64,000 nt of DNA from an uncultured Granulosicoccus sp. (GCA_947492525.1 CANLNQ010000025.1:1-64000); one strand, 5' to 3'; shown: positions 46,328 to 56,147, numbered from the stretch's first letter. Translations and numbers: made by a program. Notes: a model not told the origin generated them from the letters alone.

Positions 46328-46963
46328 TCATAGCATTCTCCCGCCAGTACCGAGCAAGCCACGCGCGGCCTCGCTCTGCGCCACCTGAGGCGTCGCGCTC
46401 AAGGCCAACTCGTGCATCACAGGCGTCGATGACACCTTCTCTCTGTCGGTGCTGAGCACGGGAGCCGGCCACAAGGAGGCCACCACGGCCGAGAGCACGA
46501 TGAAGAATGCCACCGACATCACCACACTGACGAACATCCTGACCTCGAAGGTATGCCTGATCACATGGGCCATCAGGGACAGGCCCCACACCAACAGGAC
46601 GAAATCGGCCACGGTGCTGGTAACCATGACCGAATCGGTGGAATCGGGTCGCAAGGCAAACAGCGGCAAGGCTGCCAGATTGATAAAGGTGGAGGCGCCG
46701 CACAGACCACCAAAGGCCTGCTCAAAACGCGCGGTATGCCCGACGATACCCAAGGCTATCCAGATTGCAACTCCGGTGCAGGCCAGATCGACAAAAGCCT
46801 GCAGGAACGCCCTCTCCACACCGAATGGCACGGCCACCGCCATGACATAACTCACCAGAGCCAGTCCGACACCGATTTGCATCTGCTCACGACCAGCCGG
46901 CAGGTCTTGCGGCTTGCCCATGAGAAACGCAATGTTGAAATATTGCTGTAGCAGGTTACGCAC
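46328..46963 (-). CDS. Multi-pass membrane protein upstream of the kinase
   Basis: A 211-residue protein with about five hydrophobic segments (IGVGLALVSYVMAVAVPF; AFVDLACTGVAIWIALGIV; TFINLAALPLFAL; VADFVLLVWGLSLMAHVI; MFVSVVMSVAFFIVLSAVVA) and a polar tail. The start FNIAFLMGKPQDLPAGREQM recalls a widespread proteobacterial hypothetical family. The start codon is GTG. It precedes the kinase gene by 42 bp on the same strand and could be a substrate or sensor for it, which is inference. Confidence 0.75.
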   Translation of the reverse strand: MRNLLQQYFNIAFLMGKPQDLPAGREQMQIGVGLALVSYVMAVAVPFGVERAFLQAFVDLACTGVAIWIALGIVGHTARFEQAFGGLCGASTFINLAALPLFALRPDSTDSVMVTSTVADFVLLVWGLSLMAHVIRHTFEVRMFVSVVMSVAFFIVLSAVVASLWPAPVLSTDREKVSSTPVMHELALSATPQVAQSEAARGLLGTGGRML

Positions 46964-47084
46964 AGTGTAAAACGTCGCGTATTCGAGAATGCTTCGATGG
47001 TATCACTACACCGACGTGTATGATTCACGGCTAAGTTAACCTCCCTCTCTTTCAATCCGCACCGCTCAGGAGTGCTTGGCGTAT

Positions 47085-47747
47085 ATGTACCAACCCGGAA
47101 AAGCCTATTCTCTCAATGAACGTTTCAGGGGCTACCTGCCTGTCGTCGTGGACGTCGAAACAGGGGGATTCAACGAGCGCAATGATGCCCTGCTGGAAAT
47201 TGCCGCCGTTCTGCTCGATGTGGATGAACAGGGCAGGCTTCGACCTGTCAAGAGCTATACCACCCATGTGGTCCCGTTCGACGGCAGCAACATCGAGCCG
47301 AAGTCACTGGAAGTCAACGGTATTGATCCCTATCACCCGCTCAGAGCCGCCCGTGAAGAGCGTGAGGCACTGGCGCACATCTTCAACCCGGTACGGGAGG
47401 CGGTGTCGGCGGCCAATTGCACGCGCGCCATTCTGGTAGGCCACAACGCCTTCTTCGATCTCAAGTTCGTCAATGCGGCCGCCGACCGCTGCGGTATCAA
47501 GAAGAACCCCTTCCACCCCTTCAGCTGTTTCGATACGGTATCCCTGTGCGGACTGGCTTATGGACAGACGGTACTGGCGCGCTCGGCCGTGGCAGCCGGC
47601 ATGGACTGGGATACCTCGGAGGCGCATTCAGCCATCTACGACACACGCATGACCGCCGAGCTGTTCTGCTCCGTGGTGAATCGCTGGGAGGAACTGCATG
47701 AAGGAATGGATGCACCCATCGCCGATGGCTCGCACCTGCCTCGTTAG
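47085..47747 (+). CDS. rnt: Ribonuclease T
   Basis: A DEDDh 3'-5' exoribonuclease of about 220 residues that trims tRNA and other stable RNA ends. Exo [20 protein letters not shown], Exo [14 protein letters not shown] and Exo [17 protein letters not shown] hold the four acidic residues and the His. RNase T-type [12 protein letters not shown] and [11 protein letters not shown] are clear. A TTG nine bases upstream is an alternative start; AGGAG precedes both. It is followed 15 bp later by arfB. Confidence 0.94.
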   Translation: MYQPGKAYSLNERFRGYLPVVVDVETGGFNERNDALLEIAAVLLDVDEQGRLRPVKSYTTHVVPFDGSNIEPKSLEVNGIDPYHPLRAAREEREALAHIFNPVREAVSAANCTRAILVGHNAFFDLKFVNAAADRCGIKKNPFHPFSCFDTVSLCGLAYGQTVLARSAVAAGMDWDTSEAHSAIYDTRMTAELFCSVVNRWEELHEGMDAPIADGSHLPR

Positions 47748-47762
47748 GACAGCGTTCCTGCC

Positions 47763-48179
47763 GTGCTGAAGATCAACGACAGTCTGTCGATTCCTCTCGA
47801 GGAAATCGAATGGCAGGCCATTCGCTCACAGGGGGCGGGTGGCCAGAACGTCAACAAGGTCGCCTCGGCCGTGCATCTGCGATTCGATATCAATGCGTCG
47901 AGCCTGCCGGATCACATCAAGCAGCGCCTGATTCAGATCAAGGACAAACGACTGACAAAGGACGGTGTCATCGTCATCAAGGCACAGCAGCACCGGCGTC
48001 AGGAGCAGAATCACGCCGACGCGCTGGATCGTCTGGCCGAACTGATTCGCCTGGGCGTTCACGTACCCCAGAAACGTCGACCGACCCGACCGACGCGCGG
48101 CTCGGTCAAGCGGCGCCTGGAAAAGAAGACAAGGCATTCACAGCTGAAAGCCGGACGCGGCAAAGTCGATTTCGACTGA
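47763..48179 (+). CDS. arfB: Peptidyl-tRNA hydrolase for stalled ribosomes (ArfB/YaeJ)
   Basis: A 138-residue ribosome-rescue factor. The catalytic GGQ is in IRSQGAGGQNVNKVASAVH. The C-terminal basic tail (KRRPTRPTRGSVKRRLEKK) is the part that enters the empty mRNA channel. Start codon GTG. It is probably co-transcribed with rnt. A 12-bp tandem repeat begins 11 bp after the stop codon. Confidence 0.95.
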   Translation: MLKINDSLSIPLEEIEWQAIRSQGAGGQNVNKVASAVHLRFDINASSLPDHIKQRLIQIKDKRLTKDGVIVIKAQQHRRQEQNHADALDRLAELIRLGVHVPQKRRPTRPTRGSVKRRLEKKTRHSQLKAGRGKVDFD

Positions 48180-48190
48180 ACCGCGACGCG

Positions 48191-48262
48191 AACACTGGCG
48201 CGGGCACTGGCGCAGGCACTGGCACAGGCACTGGCGCGAACACAGTCGCAGGCACTGGCACA
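48191..48262. repeat. 12-bp tandem repeat between arfB and the glutaredoxin gene
   Basis: Six units of the type GGCACTGGCGCA or GGCACTGGCACA follow one another, with the first and fifth diverged (AACACTGGCGCG, AACACAGTCGCA). Its length is a multiple of three and the frame after the arfB stop remains open, coding for Ala/Leu/Gln repeats. It lies in the convergent gap, where it may also act as transcript end structure. Confidence 0.75.
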
Positions 48263-48296
48263 GGCAGGCGGCGGATGGCCGCATGCCGATGATCTA

Positions 48297-48635
48297 TCAG
48301 TCTGTCTCGACAGCCGCCTTGTCGATCATCTTCTGCAGCTCACCACTCTCGGCCAGTTCCATGACGATATCGCAGCCACCAACCAGCTCCTTTTCGATAT
48401 ACAGCTGAGGAAAGGTGGGCCAGTCGGATACCTGAGGCAGGGTTTCGCGAATAGCCGGGTCAGCAATGATGTTCACGTAGGCGAATTGCTTGTTGCACTG
48501 CTTGAGTGCTTCCACGGTGCGCATGGAAAAACCGCACATGGGTAGTTGAGGGGTTCCCTTCATGTACAGGATTACCGGGTTTTCCTCAATCTGCTGTTCG
48601 ATGCGGGTACGGACGTCGGACGGTTGATCACTCAT
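48297..48635 (-). CDS. grxD: Monothiol glutaredoxin (Grx4/GrxD type)
   Basis: A 112-residue CGFS glutaredoxin that carries or delivers [2Fe-2S] clusters. The motif MCGFSMRTVEAL, the preceding ILYMKGTPQLP, the cis-Pro loop DWPTFPQLYI and the glutathione-binding VGGCDIVMEL are intact. It lies downstream of sodB on the same strand, but a strong terminator stands between them, so it is probably transcribed on its own. Confidence 0.95.
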   Translation of the reverse strand: MSDQPSDVRTRIEQQIEENPVILYMKGTPQLPMCGFSMRTVEALKQCNKQFAYVNIIADPAIRETLPQVSDWPTFPQLYIEKELVGGCDIVMELAESGELQKMIDKAAVETD

Positions 48636-48815
48636 GGTGCTGCTCGCTTACGGTCAAAGTCGAAAAATGGACAGATACGACAGTGTACCCTGCCCTCTGC
48701 CGGGGATGCCGGTTGAGTCGTAATCTGGGGAACCTCCCGCAGAACTGCAAGAGTCATGGCAGCCGTCTGCCGCACTTTGCATCAGCGGCGTGGACGGGTA
48801 CCGAACCGAACGCCG

Positions 48816-48849
48816 AAAACTGCCGGATCAGTCTGGCTGATCCGGCAGA
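48816..48849 (-). terminator. Rho-independent terminator of sodB
   Basis: A perfect 12-bp stem (CTGCCGGATCAG, loop TCTGG, CTGATCCGGCAG, 48821-48849) is followed on the minus strand by TTTT. It begins 18 bp after the sodB stop codon. Confidence 0.85.
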
Positions 48850-48867
48850 CGACAGTCAAACGATCGA

Positions 48868-49473
48868 TCAGCTGGCAGCTGCGAAACGCTCGGAAGTCTT
48901 GGCCCAATCGACCACTTCCAGCCAGCCATCGATGTAATCAGGACGCTTGTTCTGATACTTCAGGTAATAGGCGTGCTCCCAGACGTCCAGCGCCAGGATA
49001 GGTGTGCCCTGCTTCTCGGCCACCTGCATCAGCGGGTTGTCCTGGTTGGGTGTCGAGGTGATTTCCAGCTTGCCGTCCTTGACGATCAGCCAGGCAAAAC
49101 CCGAACCGAAGCGGCCGATACCGGCCTGCTTGAGCCCGGACTTCAGCTCATCGATGGAACCGAAGGCGGAATCGATCGCCGCAGACAATTCGCTGCTCGG
49201 TGCACTGCCACCGTTGCACATGGAGTTCCAGTACAGAATGTGGTTGTAGTAACCACCGCCGTTATTGCGAACTGCGGCCGGTGTGCTGGCGTCCACCATG
49301 CCCATGACCTCTTCCAGCGACTTGTCAGCCATTGGCGTGTCATCGACGGCACCGGTGAAGTTGTTGAAGTAGGTTCGGTGATGACGGTCGTAGTGGATTT
49401 CCATGGTCTGGGCATCCACATGTGGCTCGAGAGCCGTGAAGTCGTAAGGCAGGTCTGGAAATGTGAAAGACAT
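48868..49473 (-). CDS. sodB: Superoxide dismutase, Fe/Mn family (Fe type)
   Basis: A 201-residue cytoplasmic dismutase. Metal ligands are visible: His in MEIHYDRHHRTY, His in GGGYYNHILYW, and Asp and His in ALDVWEHAYYLKYQNKR. The start MSFTFPDLPYDFTALEPHV matches SodB proteins, and AGGAG precedes this ATG, so a 28-residue longer frame is rejected. The residues NNGGGYYNH and the C-terminal half suggest the iron form; metal use needs an assay. Confidence 0.94.
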   Translation of the reverse strand: MSFTFPDLPYDFTALEPHVDAQTMEIHYDRHHRTYFNNFTGAVDDTPMADKSLEEVMGMVDASTPAAVRNNGGGYYNHILYWNSMCNGGSAPSSELSAAIDSAFGSIDELKSGLKQAGIGRFGSGFAWLIVKDGKLEITSTPNQDNPLMQVAEKQGTPILALDVWEHAYYLKYQNKRPDYIDGWLEVVDWAKTSERFAAAS

Positions 49474-49808
49474 GTAAAACTCCTGAAAGGGTTGACCGAA
49501 CAAGACTGCCATCGCCACACTGCGCGACGGCTCAAATTGTGACCTGAAGCATACCAAGACACAGTGGTGCGTGGCGCCACGGTGTAAATCGGCATCTCCC
49601 GGATGCAGATACAGCGAAGATTACCGGCGTATGGTCTCACCGGAGTTTCTGCCTTGGCAAGCGTGGGGATCAACGATTGCGGTTTCCAGCCCGGGCAAGG
49701 CCTCGCCATCGCCATCCAGGCCTCTGTCAACGGCTGCATGGGTTGGTTTGCCGGCACAACTGTAATAGTATCAAGCGCCTGTTTCCCCATAACCAAAGGC
49801 TCTTTCCA
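49474..49808. other. Gap between divergent sodB and argD
   Basis: A 335-bp gene-free stretch that must hold the promoters of both genes. I find a 10-bp palindrome GTGGCGCCAC (49571-49580), AGGAG before sodB and AAGG before argD, but no convincing sigma-70 pair and no ARG-box. Confidence 0.4.
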
Positions 49809-51020
49809 ATGGCTTCACTGATGGCCGCATACGGTCGCCTCCCTGTCACCATGCAACGCGGTGAAGGCGCTCGCCTGTGGGATGATCAGGGGCGTGAGTA
49901 TCTGGATGCGCTGGGCGGTATTGCCGTCTGCGCTCTGGGGCACGCCGACCCCGCCATCAGCGAGGCCGTGGCCGAGCAAGCGCGCGAGCTGATGCACGTC
50001 AGCAATCTGTACCACATCCCTCAGCAGGAAGCCCTGGGCACGGAACTGTGCCGGGTAGCCGGCATGGACAAGGCCTTCTTCTGCAATTCCGGCGCTGAGG
50101 CCAACGAAGCCTGCATCAAGATCGCGCGACTGCATGGTCATGCCCGGGGTATCGAGAAGCCCACCATCCTGGTCATGGACACCGCGTTTCACGGCCGAAC
50201 CATCGCAACCATCTCCGCCACCGGCAATCAGAAGATCAAGGCCGGCTTCGGTCCGATGCTCGATGGTTTTGAAATCGTGCCCTTCAACAATGTCGACGCG
50301 ATCAAGACGGCAGCTGCGGGTCGTGAGGACATCGTTGCCATCATGGTGGAGCCCATTCAGGGTGAAGGCGGTGTCAACATTCCCGACACCGGCTATCTGC
50401 AGGCATTGCGCGCCCTGTGCGACCAGCACGACTGGCTGCTGATCTGCGACGAGATCCAGTCAGGCATGGGTCGAACCGGTCACTGGTTTGCCTTCCAGGC
50501 CGAAGAGATCCAGCCGGATCTGGTGGCCGTCGCCAAGGCGCTGGGTAACGGCATGCCGATCGGCGCCTGCCTGGCTCGCGGCGATGCTGCCGAGCTGATC
50601 CAGCCGGGCAGCCACGGTACGACCTTCGGCGGCAATCCCATTGCCTGTCGCGTCGGCCTGACCGTCATCCAGGAGATGCAGAGACGCGACCTGGTGCAAC
50701 GCGCCGGCCAGCTGGGCGAACGCATCATCGAGGGGTTCCGCAACAATCTGCACAACCAGCCCGGCATTCGCGACATCCGTGGCCGCGGCATGATGATGGG
50801 GATAGAACTGGACAGGCCCTGCGCTGATCTTGTCGGCAAGGCACTCGATGCCGGTATTCTGCTGAATGTCACCGCGGGCAACGTCATCCGTCTGCTCCCC
50901 CCCTACATCCTCTCTGACGCGGAAGCCGACGAACTGGTGCGACGCATCAGCGATCTGATCATCGACTTCCTGCAACAGTCCGACTTGCCTGCTGGCAGCG
51001 ACGCCGCTGCCAACGCCTGA
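49809..51020 (+). CDS. argD: Acetylornithine aminotransferase
   Basis: A 403-residue PLP class III aminotransferase for arginine synthesis. Visible parts: [63 protein letters not shown], the cofactor Asp in [15 protein letters not shown], and the Schiff-base Lys in [14 protein letters not shown]. The ATG giving [13 protein letters not shown] fits family N-termini. argF follows after 13 bp, so the two form an arginine operon. Confidence 0.94.
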   Translation: MASLMAAYGRLPVTMQRGEGARLWDDQGREYLDALGGIAVCALGHADPAISEAVAEQARELMHVSNLYHIPQQEALGTELCRVAGMDKAFFCNSGAEANEACIKIARLHGHARGIEKPTILVMDTAFHGRTIATISATGNQKIKAGFGPMLDGFEIVPFNNVDAIKTAAAGREDIVAIMVEPIQGEGGVNIPDTGYLQALRALCDQHDWLLICDEIQSGMGRTGHWFAFQAEEIQPDLVAVAKALGNGMPIGACLARGDAAELIQPGSHGTTFGGNPIACRVGLTVIQEMQRRDLVQRAGQLGERIIEGFRNNLHNQPGIRDIRGRGMMMGIELDRPCADLVGKALDAGILLNVTAGNVIRLLPPYILSDAEADELVRRISDLIIDFLQQSDLPAGSDAAANA

Positions 51021-51033
51021 ACACCCCAACGAC

Positions 51034-51939
51034 ATGCGACACTTTCTTTCAGAAAACGACCTGACCGCCGACGAATTTCGCGCCATCATCCAGCGCGGCA
51101 GCGAGCTGCGCAAGCAGTGGGAAACCCATAGCTGCGAGGCCACGCTGCCACGCCGCGTTCTGGGCATGATCTTCGAAAAATCATCGACACGCACACGCGT
51201 CTCCTTCGAAGCCGGCATGACGCAACTCGGCGGGCACGCCATCTATCTGTCCCCCGAAGGCACCCAGCTGGGCCGCGGTGAACCGCCTGCAGATACGGCC
51301 CGCGTGCTGTCACAGATGGTGGATATCATCTCCGTGCGCACCTTCTCTCACGACATGCTGGAGCGCTTCGCCGAGATTGCCACCGTACCGGTCATCAACG
51401 CGCTCACCGACCTGTTGCACCCCTGCCAGTTGCTGGCCGACATGCAGACCTATCTGGATCATCGCGGCGACATCAGTGGCAAGCGCGTCGCCTGGATCGG
51501 CGATGGCAACAACATGTGCAACTCCTACCTCAATACCGCCGCGCTGCTCGGCTTCCACCTGACCTACGCCTGTCCGGACGGCTACGAACCCGATGCCGGA
51601 ATTCTGGCCAACGCCGGCAATCATGCCAGCCGCGCCGCCTCGCCGGCGGAGGCCTGCAAGGATGCCGACCTGATCGTCACCGATGTCTGGGCCAGCATGG
51701 GTCAGGAAGCCGAACAGAAAGCCCGCGAGGCCGCGTTTGCAGGCTATGAAATCAACAGCGAGATGATGTCGCTGGCGAAAGACGATGCCCTGTTCATGCA
51801 TTGCCTGCCCGCACACCGGGGTGAGGAAGTGGCGGCCGAGGTCATCGATGGATCGCAGAGTGTGGTCTGGGAGGAAGCAGGCAATCGTCTGCATGCGCAG
51901 AAAGCCCTGCTGGAATTCCTGCTGCTGCAGAACCCGTGA
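51034..51939 (+). CDS. argF: Ornithine carbamoyltransferase
   Basis: A 301-residue transferase making citrulline from ornithine and carbamoyl phosphate. Carbamoyl phosphate binding: [13 protein letters not shown] and [10 protein letters not shown]. Ornithine binding and catalysis: [11 protein letters not shown] and [13 protein letters not shown]. The length fits the anabolic form. It is co-directional with argD and is followed 31 bp later by a hypothetical gene. Confidence 0.96.
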   Translation: MRHFLSENDLTADEFRAIIQRGSELRKQWETHSCEATLPRRVLGMIFEKSSTRTRVSFEAGMTQLGGHAIYLSPEGTQLGRGEPPADTARVLSQMVDIISVRTFSHDMLERFAEIATVPVINALTDLLHPCQLLADMQTYLDHRGDISGKRVAWIGDGNNMCNSYLNTAALLGFHLTYACPDGYEPDAGILANAGNHASRAASPAEACKDADLIVTDVWASMGQEAEQKAREAAFAGYEINSEMMSLAKDDALFMHCLPAHRGEEVAAEVIDGSQSVVWEEAGNRLHAQKALLEFLLLQNP

Positions 51940-51970
51940 ACGCATTGCCCATAACCGAGCCGAGCATGCC

Positions 51971-52510
51971 ATGACCATCAAGGATGACTTCAACGACGAC
52001 GAATGGTTTCTGCTCAGTGCCATGCCCGGCATGATCGGCGCGGCGATGAGCAACGCCGCGCCCAGCGGCATCATCGGCACCATCAAGGAGATGAGTGCCG
52101 GCATGCGCGCACAGGTTCATGCCCGAGAAGCGCACCCGGACAGTGAGCTGATCAATGCCCTGATGAGCAAGGCCGAGAACTGGGAACAGGCCAGAGACAA
52201 GATGAGCGACTATCGGGAGCGTGCTCATCAGCGTGTCAGTGCGGCCAACATCACCAGTCGTGAAGAGCTACAGGCAATGGCCATCAAGGATTGTCGGCAA
52301 GCCACGGCACTGGTCAACGAACGCTGCAGCGACAGCGAGGCCGATGCGTACAAGCAGTGGACCATCGAGATTGCTCTGGCGGTGGCCGAAGCGGCCAGAG
52401 AAGGCAGCATTCTGGGCATCGGTGGCGAACGCATCTCTCCCCCTGAAGTCGAGCTCTTGCAGCGTATAGAGTCTGCCCTGGGTGTGCAGTCCGGCGTGCT
52501 GTTCGCCTGA
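51971..52510 (+). CDS. Hypothetical helical protein after argF
   Basis: I do not recognise this 179-residue protein. It starts MTIKDDFNDDEWFLLSAMPG, with a Gly/Ala/Met-rich stretch (MIGAAMSNAAPSGIIG), and continues as charged amphipathic helices with few hydrophobic runs, ending GVQSGVLFA. No signal peptide. The ATG at 51971 was chosen because the longer frame runs back inside argF. The distance to argF suggests it belongs to the arg operon, but nothing ties it to arginine metabolism. Confidence 0.7.
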   Translation: MTIKDDFNDDEWFLLSAMPGMIGAAMSNAAPSGIIGTIKEMSAGMRAQVHAREAHPDSELINALMSKAENWEQARDKMSDYRERAHQRVSAANITSREELQAMAIKDCRQATALVNERCSDSEADAYKQWTIEIALAVAEAAREGSILGIGGERISPPEVELLQRIESALGVQSGVLFA

Positions 52511-52553
52511 CAATTGCCGGCGGTTCTCAGCAGGCGCCTGCACCCCCTGACGC

Positions 52554-53597
52554 TCAGTCTTCCTTCCCCTGAAACATGGCTTTCAGATCCACCGTATTGC
52601 GCTGCCCGATATCCTCATAGTGCCGCTCAAGCCAGTCGGTCGCGCTCTGCCGGCCGATATCCCGCAACTTGCACAGGAAACGCCACTCGGCATTGAGCTT
52701 GGAAGACGCGCCCAGAGGGCGCAGCGCCTCCTGGTTTTCGATGATATGCAGGTATTCCTGACGATAATGTTCCCTGTCCACCTTGCCGGCCTCGAGTAGG
52801 CGATCGACGAATTCGATGGAGCGAAGCTCCTTCAGCAGGCTGGCATTGAAGGTGATTTCGCTGGCACGATTCTGAATCTCCATGGGCGTTCGCGGCACGC
52901 CCTTGCGCTCGATGGGATTGATCTGCACCACCACGATGTCGGCCGAATCCGTCTGGTGATGAAAGGGGAACAACACCGGATTACCCATGTAGCCGCCATC
53001 CCAGTAAGGCACATCATCGATGATGACGGCCTGCGACAGCTGCGGCAGGCAGGCAGATGCCATGACCATGTCAGCGGTCAGGTTCTCGCTGTCGAACACC
53101 TTGACGCGACCGGTCTCCACGTTGGTGGCCGAGATGTAGAGCTTGATGGCCGTACAGCGCTGTACGCAGGAAAAATCGACGCAGGATTCCAGAATCTGCT
53201 TCAATGGATCGATGTTCAGCGGATTGAACTGATAGGGCGACAATGTGCGAGTCATGGCGTCCATGGCCTGATAACCCAGTGAGTTTTCCATGGACCAGGT
53301 ACCCATCAGGTAGTCCAGTGGTGCGCGCTGGATGGGACTGCCGAAGGCGGCCTTGCTGACCGCCCGCCAGAACCCTTCCAGTTTCTGACGCGCCAGTTCC
53401 GCGCCACCATTCACGAAACCGTTTGCCAGCACCACCGCATTCATGGCCCCCGCCGATGTGCCGGAGATGGCGGCAATCTCCAGTCGCTCATCTGCCAGTA
53501 TCCGGTCCAGCACACCCCAGGTGAAGGCACCGTGCGACCCGCCGCCCTGCAGGGCCAGATTGATACGTTTGCGTTCGGTAGTTCCGGGTCTGTTCAT
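52554..53597 (-). CDS. Patatin-like phospholipase
   Basis: A 347-residue patatin-fold hydrolase. Oxyanion hole LALQGGGSHGAFTWGVLD, nucleophile GTSAGAMNAVVL (G-x-S-x-G), and the dyad Asp in VPYWDGGYMGNP are intact. No signal peptide is present, so it is probably cytoplasmic or exported by an unrecognised route. The ATG giving MNRPGTTERKR was chosen; a 20-residue longer frame lacks a ribosome binding site. Substrate lipid unknown. Confidence 0.92.
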   Translation of the reverse strand: MNRPGTTERKRINLALQGGGSHGAFTWGVLDRILADERLEIAAISGTSAGAMNAVVLANGFVNGGAELARQKLEGFWRAVSKAAFGSPIQRAPLDYLMGTWSMENSLGYQAMDAMTRTLSPYQFNPLNIDPLKQILESCVDFSCVQRCTAIKLYISATNVETGRVKVFDSENLTADMVMASACLPQLSQAVIIDDVPYWDGGYMGNPVLFPFHHQTDSADIVVVQINPIERKGVPRTPMEIQNRASEITFNASLLKELRSIEFVDRLLEAGKVDREHYRQEYLHIIENQEALRPLGASSKLNAEWRFLCKLRDIGRQSATDWLERHYEDIGQRNTVDLKAMFQGKED

Positions 53598-53773
53598 AGG
53601 GCTTTGAAGGCGTTTCAATTCGTCGACAGTGATTGTTGTGGCAAGGATGCAGGCCATGGCGTGCTGACGCTACCGCCGTATGGACCATCAGACTAGCACC
53701 GGGGTTTCATGCGCATGGCGTGTTCGTTGCTTGGCTGTCCGGAGATTCAACGTGACATCGAGGATCCAGCATC

Positions 53774-54598
53774 ATGACACGCTCCTTTCCCTGGCTGACA
53801 CAAGGTCCGACGAAGGGTGTTGCCTTTGCCATACACCTGACACTGAGCCTGCTGGTGTTCTCACTGCTGGTCATCATCATGCTGCTTTACTGGTTCCCCG
53901 GTGAGCTGTTCTTTCTCGATGGCGGCTGGCAGGGCCTGAAACTGGTTGCCATGATCGATGTGGTGCTGGGACCTGCGCTGACGCTGATACTGTACAAGCC
54001 CGGGAAACCCAAGCTGCTACTGGACATGTCGATGATTGCTCTGCTGCAGGTGGCTGCGCTGGGCTACGGCTTCTACACGACCTACCAGCAGCGAACCGTG
54101 GCAATCGTGTATGCCGAAAGGGGCTTCAATACGCTATCGGCAAGAGACAACCACGCCTTCGATCAGCAGTTGCTGGCCATGAACGAGCAACCCGGCCCCT
54201 TGCCTGCACCGGGCTTGCTGCAATTGCCACTACTGCTGACACCCGAGCCCGATGATTACGGGCAATTTCTGGCTGACATACTCAATGGCTATCCCGGTCC
54301 TCAGGGGCGCAGTGACCTGTACGAGCCACTGACACTGAAGCATGAGGCCATGCAGAAGGATGCGCTGAACTGGCAGGCGGTAGCCGATCTGGGCGCGGAA
54401 GCCGCTGTCAGAGCCGCGCTGGAAGAGCAGCAGTTGAAGGCCGAGGACGTCGAGCTCTATCCCTTCAAGGCCCGCTATGCCAATGGCATTGCCGTGTTCG
54501 ATCCGTCTAACCTGCAGATCCTTGATTTCGTGCCAGAGGACTCACCCGCGATGGCTGCAGCAACGTCCACCGGTGATGAGGAGCAGGATCTGCCCTAG
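53774..54598 (+). CDS. TfpX/TfpZ-like type IV pilin accessory protein
   Basis: A 274-residue membrane protein. The N-terminal part AIHLTLSLLVFSLLVIIMLLYWFP, then FFLDGGWQGLKLVAMIDVVLGPALTLILYKPGKP, matches the TfpX/TfpZ accessory family, with three helices before a periplasmic or cytoplasmic C-terminal domain. Family members usually sit beside a pilin gene and modulate pilus assembly; no pilin lies near this copy, so its partner must be elsewhere. Confidence 0.85.
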   Translation: MTRSFPWLTQGPTKGVAFAIHLTLSLLVFSLLVIIMLLYWFPGELFFLDGGWQGLKLVAMIDVVLGPALTLILYKPGKPKLLLDMSMIALLQVAALGYGFYTTYQQRTVAIVYAERGFNTLSARDNHAFDQQLLAMNEQPGPLPAPGLLQLPLLLTPEPDDYGQFLADILNGYPGPQGRSDLYEPLTLKHEAMQKDALNWQAVADLGAEAAVRAALEEQQLKAEDVELYPFKARYANGIAVFDPSNLQILDFVPEDSPAMAAATSTGDEEQDLP

Positions 54599-54617
54599 CC
54601 CTCTAGCTCTCTAGCCT

Positions 54618-56147
54618 TTACAGACCGCTGGCGTTGGCCGCGTCTCGTACTTCCGAGGGTGGTGTGTACTTCAGTGCCAGCAATACTGCGTTGCTCTCGG
54701 CGGCAATCGGATCGATCTGGGCCTTCTGCCGGCGGTAGCGATACGCCGCCGACACCGTCCAGTTACGCGCCGCCTTCCATTCGATCTTGGGTTCGAAACT
54801 GATGAATCGGCGCGCGAAACGATCTTCACTGATGGCGCCCAGTCGATCAGGCTCATAGGCCCTCGCCCGCAGGCCGAAGTTCAGTCGCGGCGAAATGATG
54901 TGACTCAGGGTGCCCGTGAGTTCGTGGGTTTCCACCTGTGTTCCCGAGCCACTGGGTTCGACATCCACGGCAAACTTGCCGACGTAGCGGGTGACACCGG
55001 CATCGTAGCTCAGGGAGATACTCGCCAGCCAGCCGTCAGAATCGGTCTTGAGTTCATCGATCAGATCCTGGGGTATCGGCTCTTCACCCTCACGAACATC
55101 GGTGCTTCGCAGAGTGTCGGTCAGATCAGAGGTATTGGTGTAGACACCGCCATCGACGCCCAGCAGCAAGGTGGGTGTCAAGGAACGTTCGAAGCCGATC
55201 TTGAAGGTCGCTGTTGTCGAAATGGAATCGCGGCGAGGCTTGCGCACGATGAAACGGTAGTCTGGATCCGGAATCAGAGAGCCATCCACATTCGCGCGGG
55301 AATCAGGTTCGACCTCGGCCGTGTAGCGGCTGTAGGAAACGCTGGTCGTCAGCGTGGTGATGGGCGTGTACTTGTAACGAAAGCCCATGTCCACCTCGAT
55401 TTCCTGATAGTCATCGGGCTCTCCGCTGGGCGAGAACACCACGCCCTCGCCCAGAATATCGAGCGTGGCGTCATCGTAGGACACCGGCGTGCCATCGAAG
55501 CTGCCATCGGCCAGCCGGGGAAAGGTGTCGATGTAGCGCTGATACACGGCATCCAGAGGATCGGGCAAATCATGGTCAACGGCCGTCAGGGTGGCCTGGG
55601 TATCGAAGGTCAGTCGCCGTGTCAGATTGTATTCGTAGGAGGGCTCGATGACGATTTCCCGTCGGGCGACATTGTTGCTCGATTGCGTCAGATCCAGCCC
55701 GGTATCGCTGATCAGATTATCGACATCGCTCAGATCGGCGGCAATGTCCCGGCTGGGAGTATCCTGGGTGAAGGTCGCCAATATGCCGTAACGGGAGCGG
55801 GCCGTGCGATGTACCGCTTCGGCTGCGGCTATCTGGTTGGAATCCAGCCCCTCATCGCCATTGTCGTTCGTGGTGGTCAGCAGGGCATCGACCCTGACCA
55901 GGCCCCGATAGGATGTGGATTGCGACTCACGGCTGAGCCCCAGTTCACCCACGGCGCGGGTTGCATTCAGCGAACCATCGCCCGCCGGTATCAGATAGTA
56001 GTTATCGTCGAAGCGCTGATCCAGCGAGATCGACGGTTCGAAGACCCAGACGTCCGCGGTCGCAGGCAGCGATACCAGCGAGGCCGTCAGACCCAATATC
56101 GTCAAGGAACTGACGGCGTTGTTTCCGGACCTGTTGAACAGTGCCAT
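54618..56147 (-). CDS. Outer-membrane beta-barrel protein of a polysaccharide export locus
   Basis: A 509-residue protein with a signal peptide (LTILGLTASLVSLPATADV) and a long series of alternating amphipathic strands (LTTSVSYSRYTAEVE, WTVSAAYRYRRQKAQ, AVLLALKYTPP). The opening VWVFEPSISLDQRFDDNYYL is typical of barrels found in exosortase-type exopolysaccharide clusters. It does not end in an aromatic residue, which is usual for barrels. The gene lies 113 bp after the Wza-like gene on the same strand, so a shared export function is likely. Confidence 0.82.
   Translation of the reverse strand: MALFNRSGNNAVSSLTILGLTASLVSLPATADVWVFEPSISLDQRFDDNYYLIPAGDGSLNATRAVGELGLSRESQSTSYRGLVRVDALLTTTNDNGDEGLDSNQIAAAEAVHRTARSRYGILATFTQDTPSRDIAADLSDVDNLISDTGLDLTQSSNNVARREIVIEPSYEYNLTRRLTFDTQATLTAVDHDLPDPLDAVYQRYIDTFPRLADGSFDGTPVSYDDATLDILGEGVVFSPSGEPDDYQEIEVDMGFRYKYTPITTLTTSVSYSRYTAEVEPDSRANVDGSLIPDPDYRFIVRKPRRDSISTTATFKIGFERSLTPTLLLGVDGGVYTNTSDLTDTLRSTDVREGEEPIPQDLIDELKTDSDGWLASISLSYDAGVTRYVGKFAVDVEPSGSGTQVETHELTGTLSHIISPRLNFGLRARAYEPDRLGAISEDRFARRFISFEPKIEWKAARNWTVSAAYRYRRQKAQIDPIAAESNAVLLALKYTPPSEVRDAANASGL

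Noticed and set aside
49474-49808. tRNA or small RNA gene in the sodB-argD gap
   Set aside because: No cloverleaf-like arms and no T-arm GTTCGA consensus were found.
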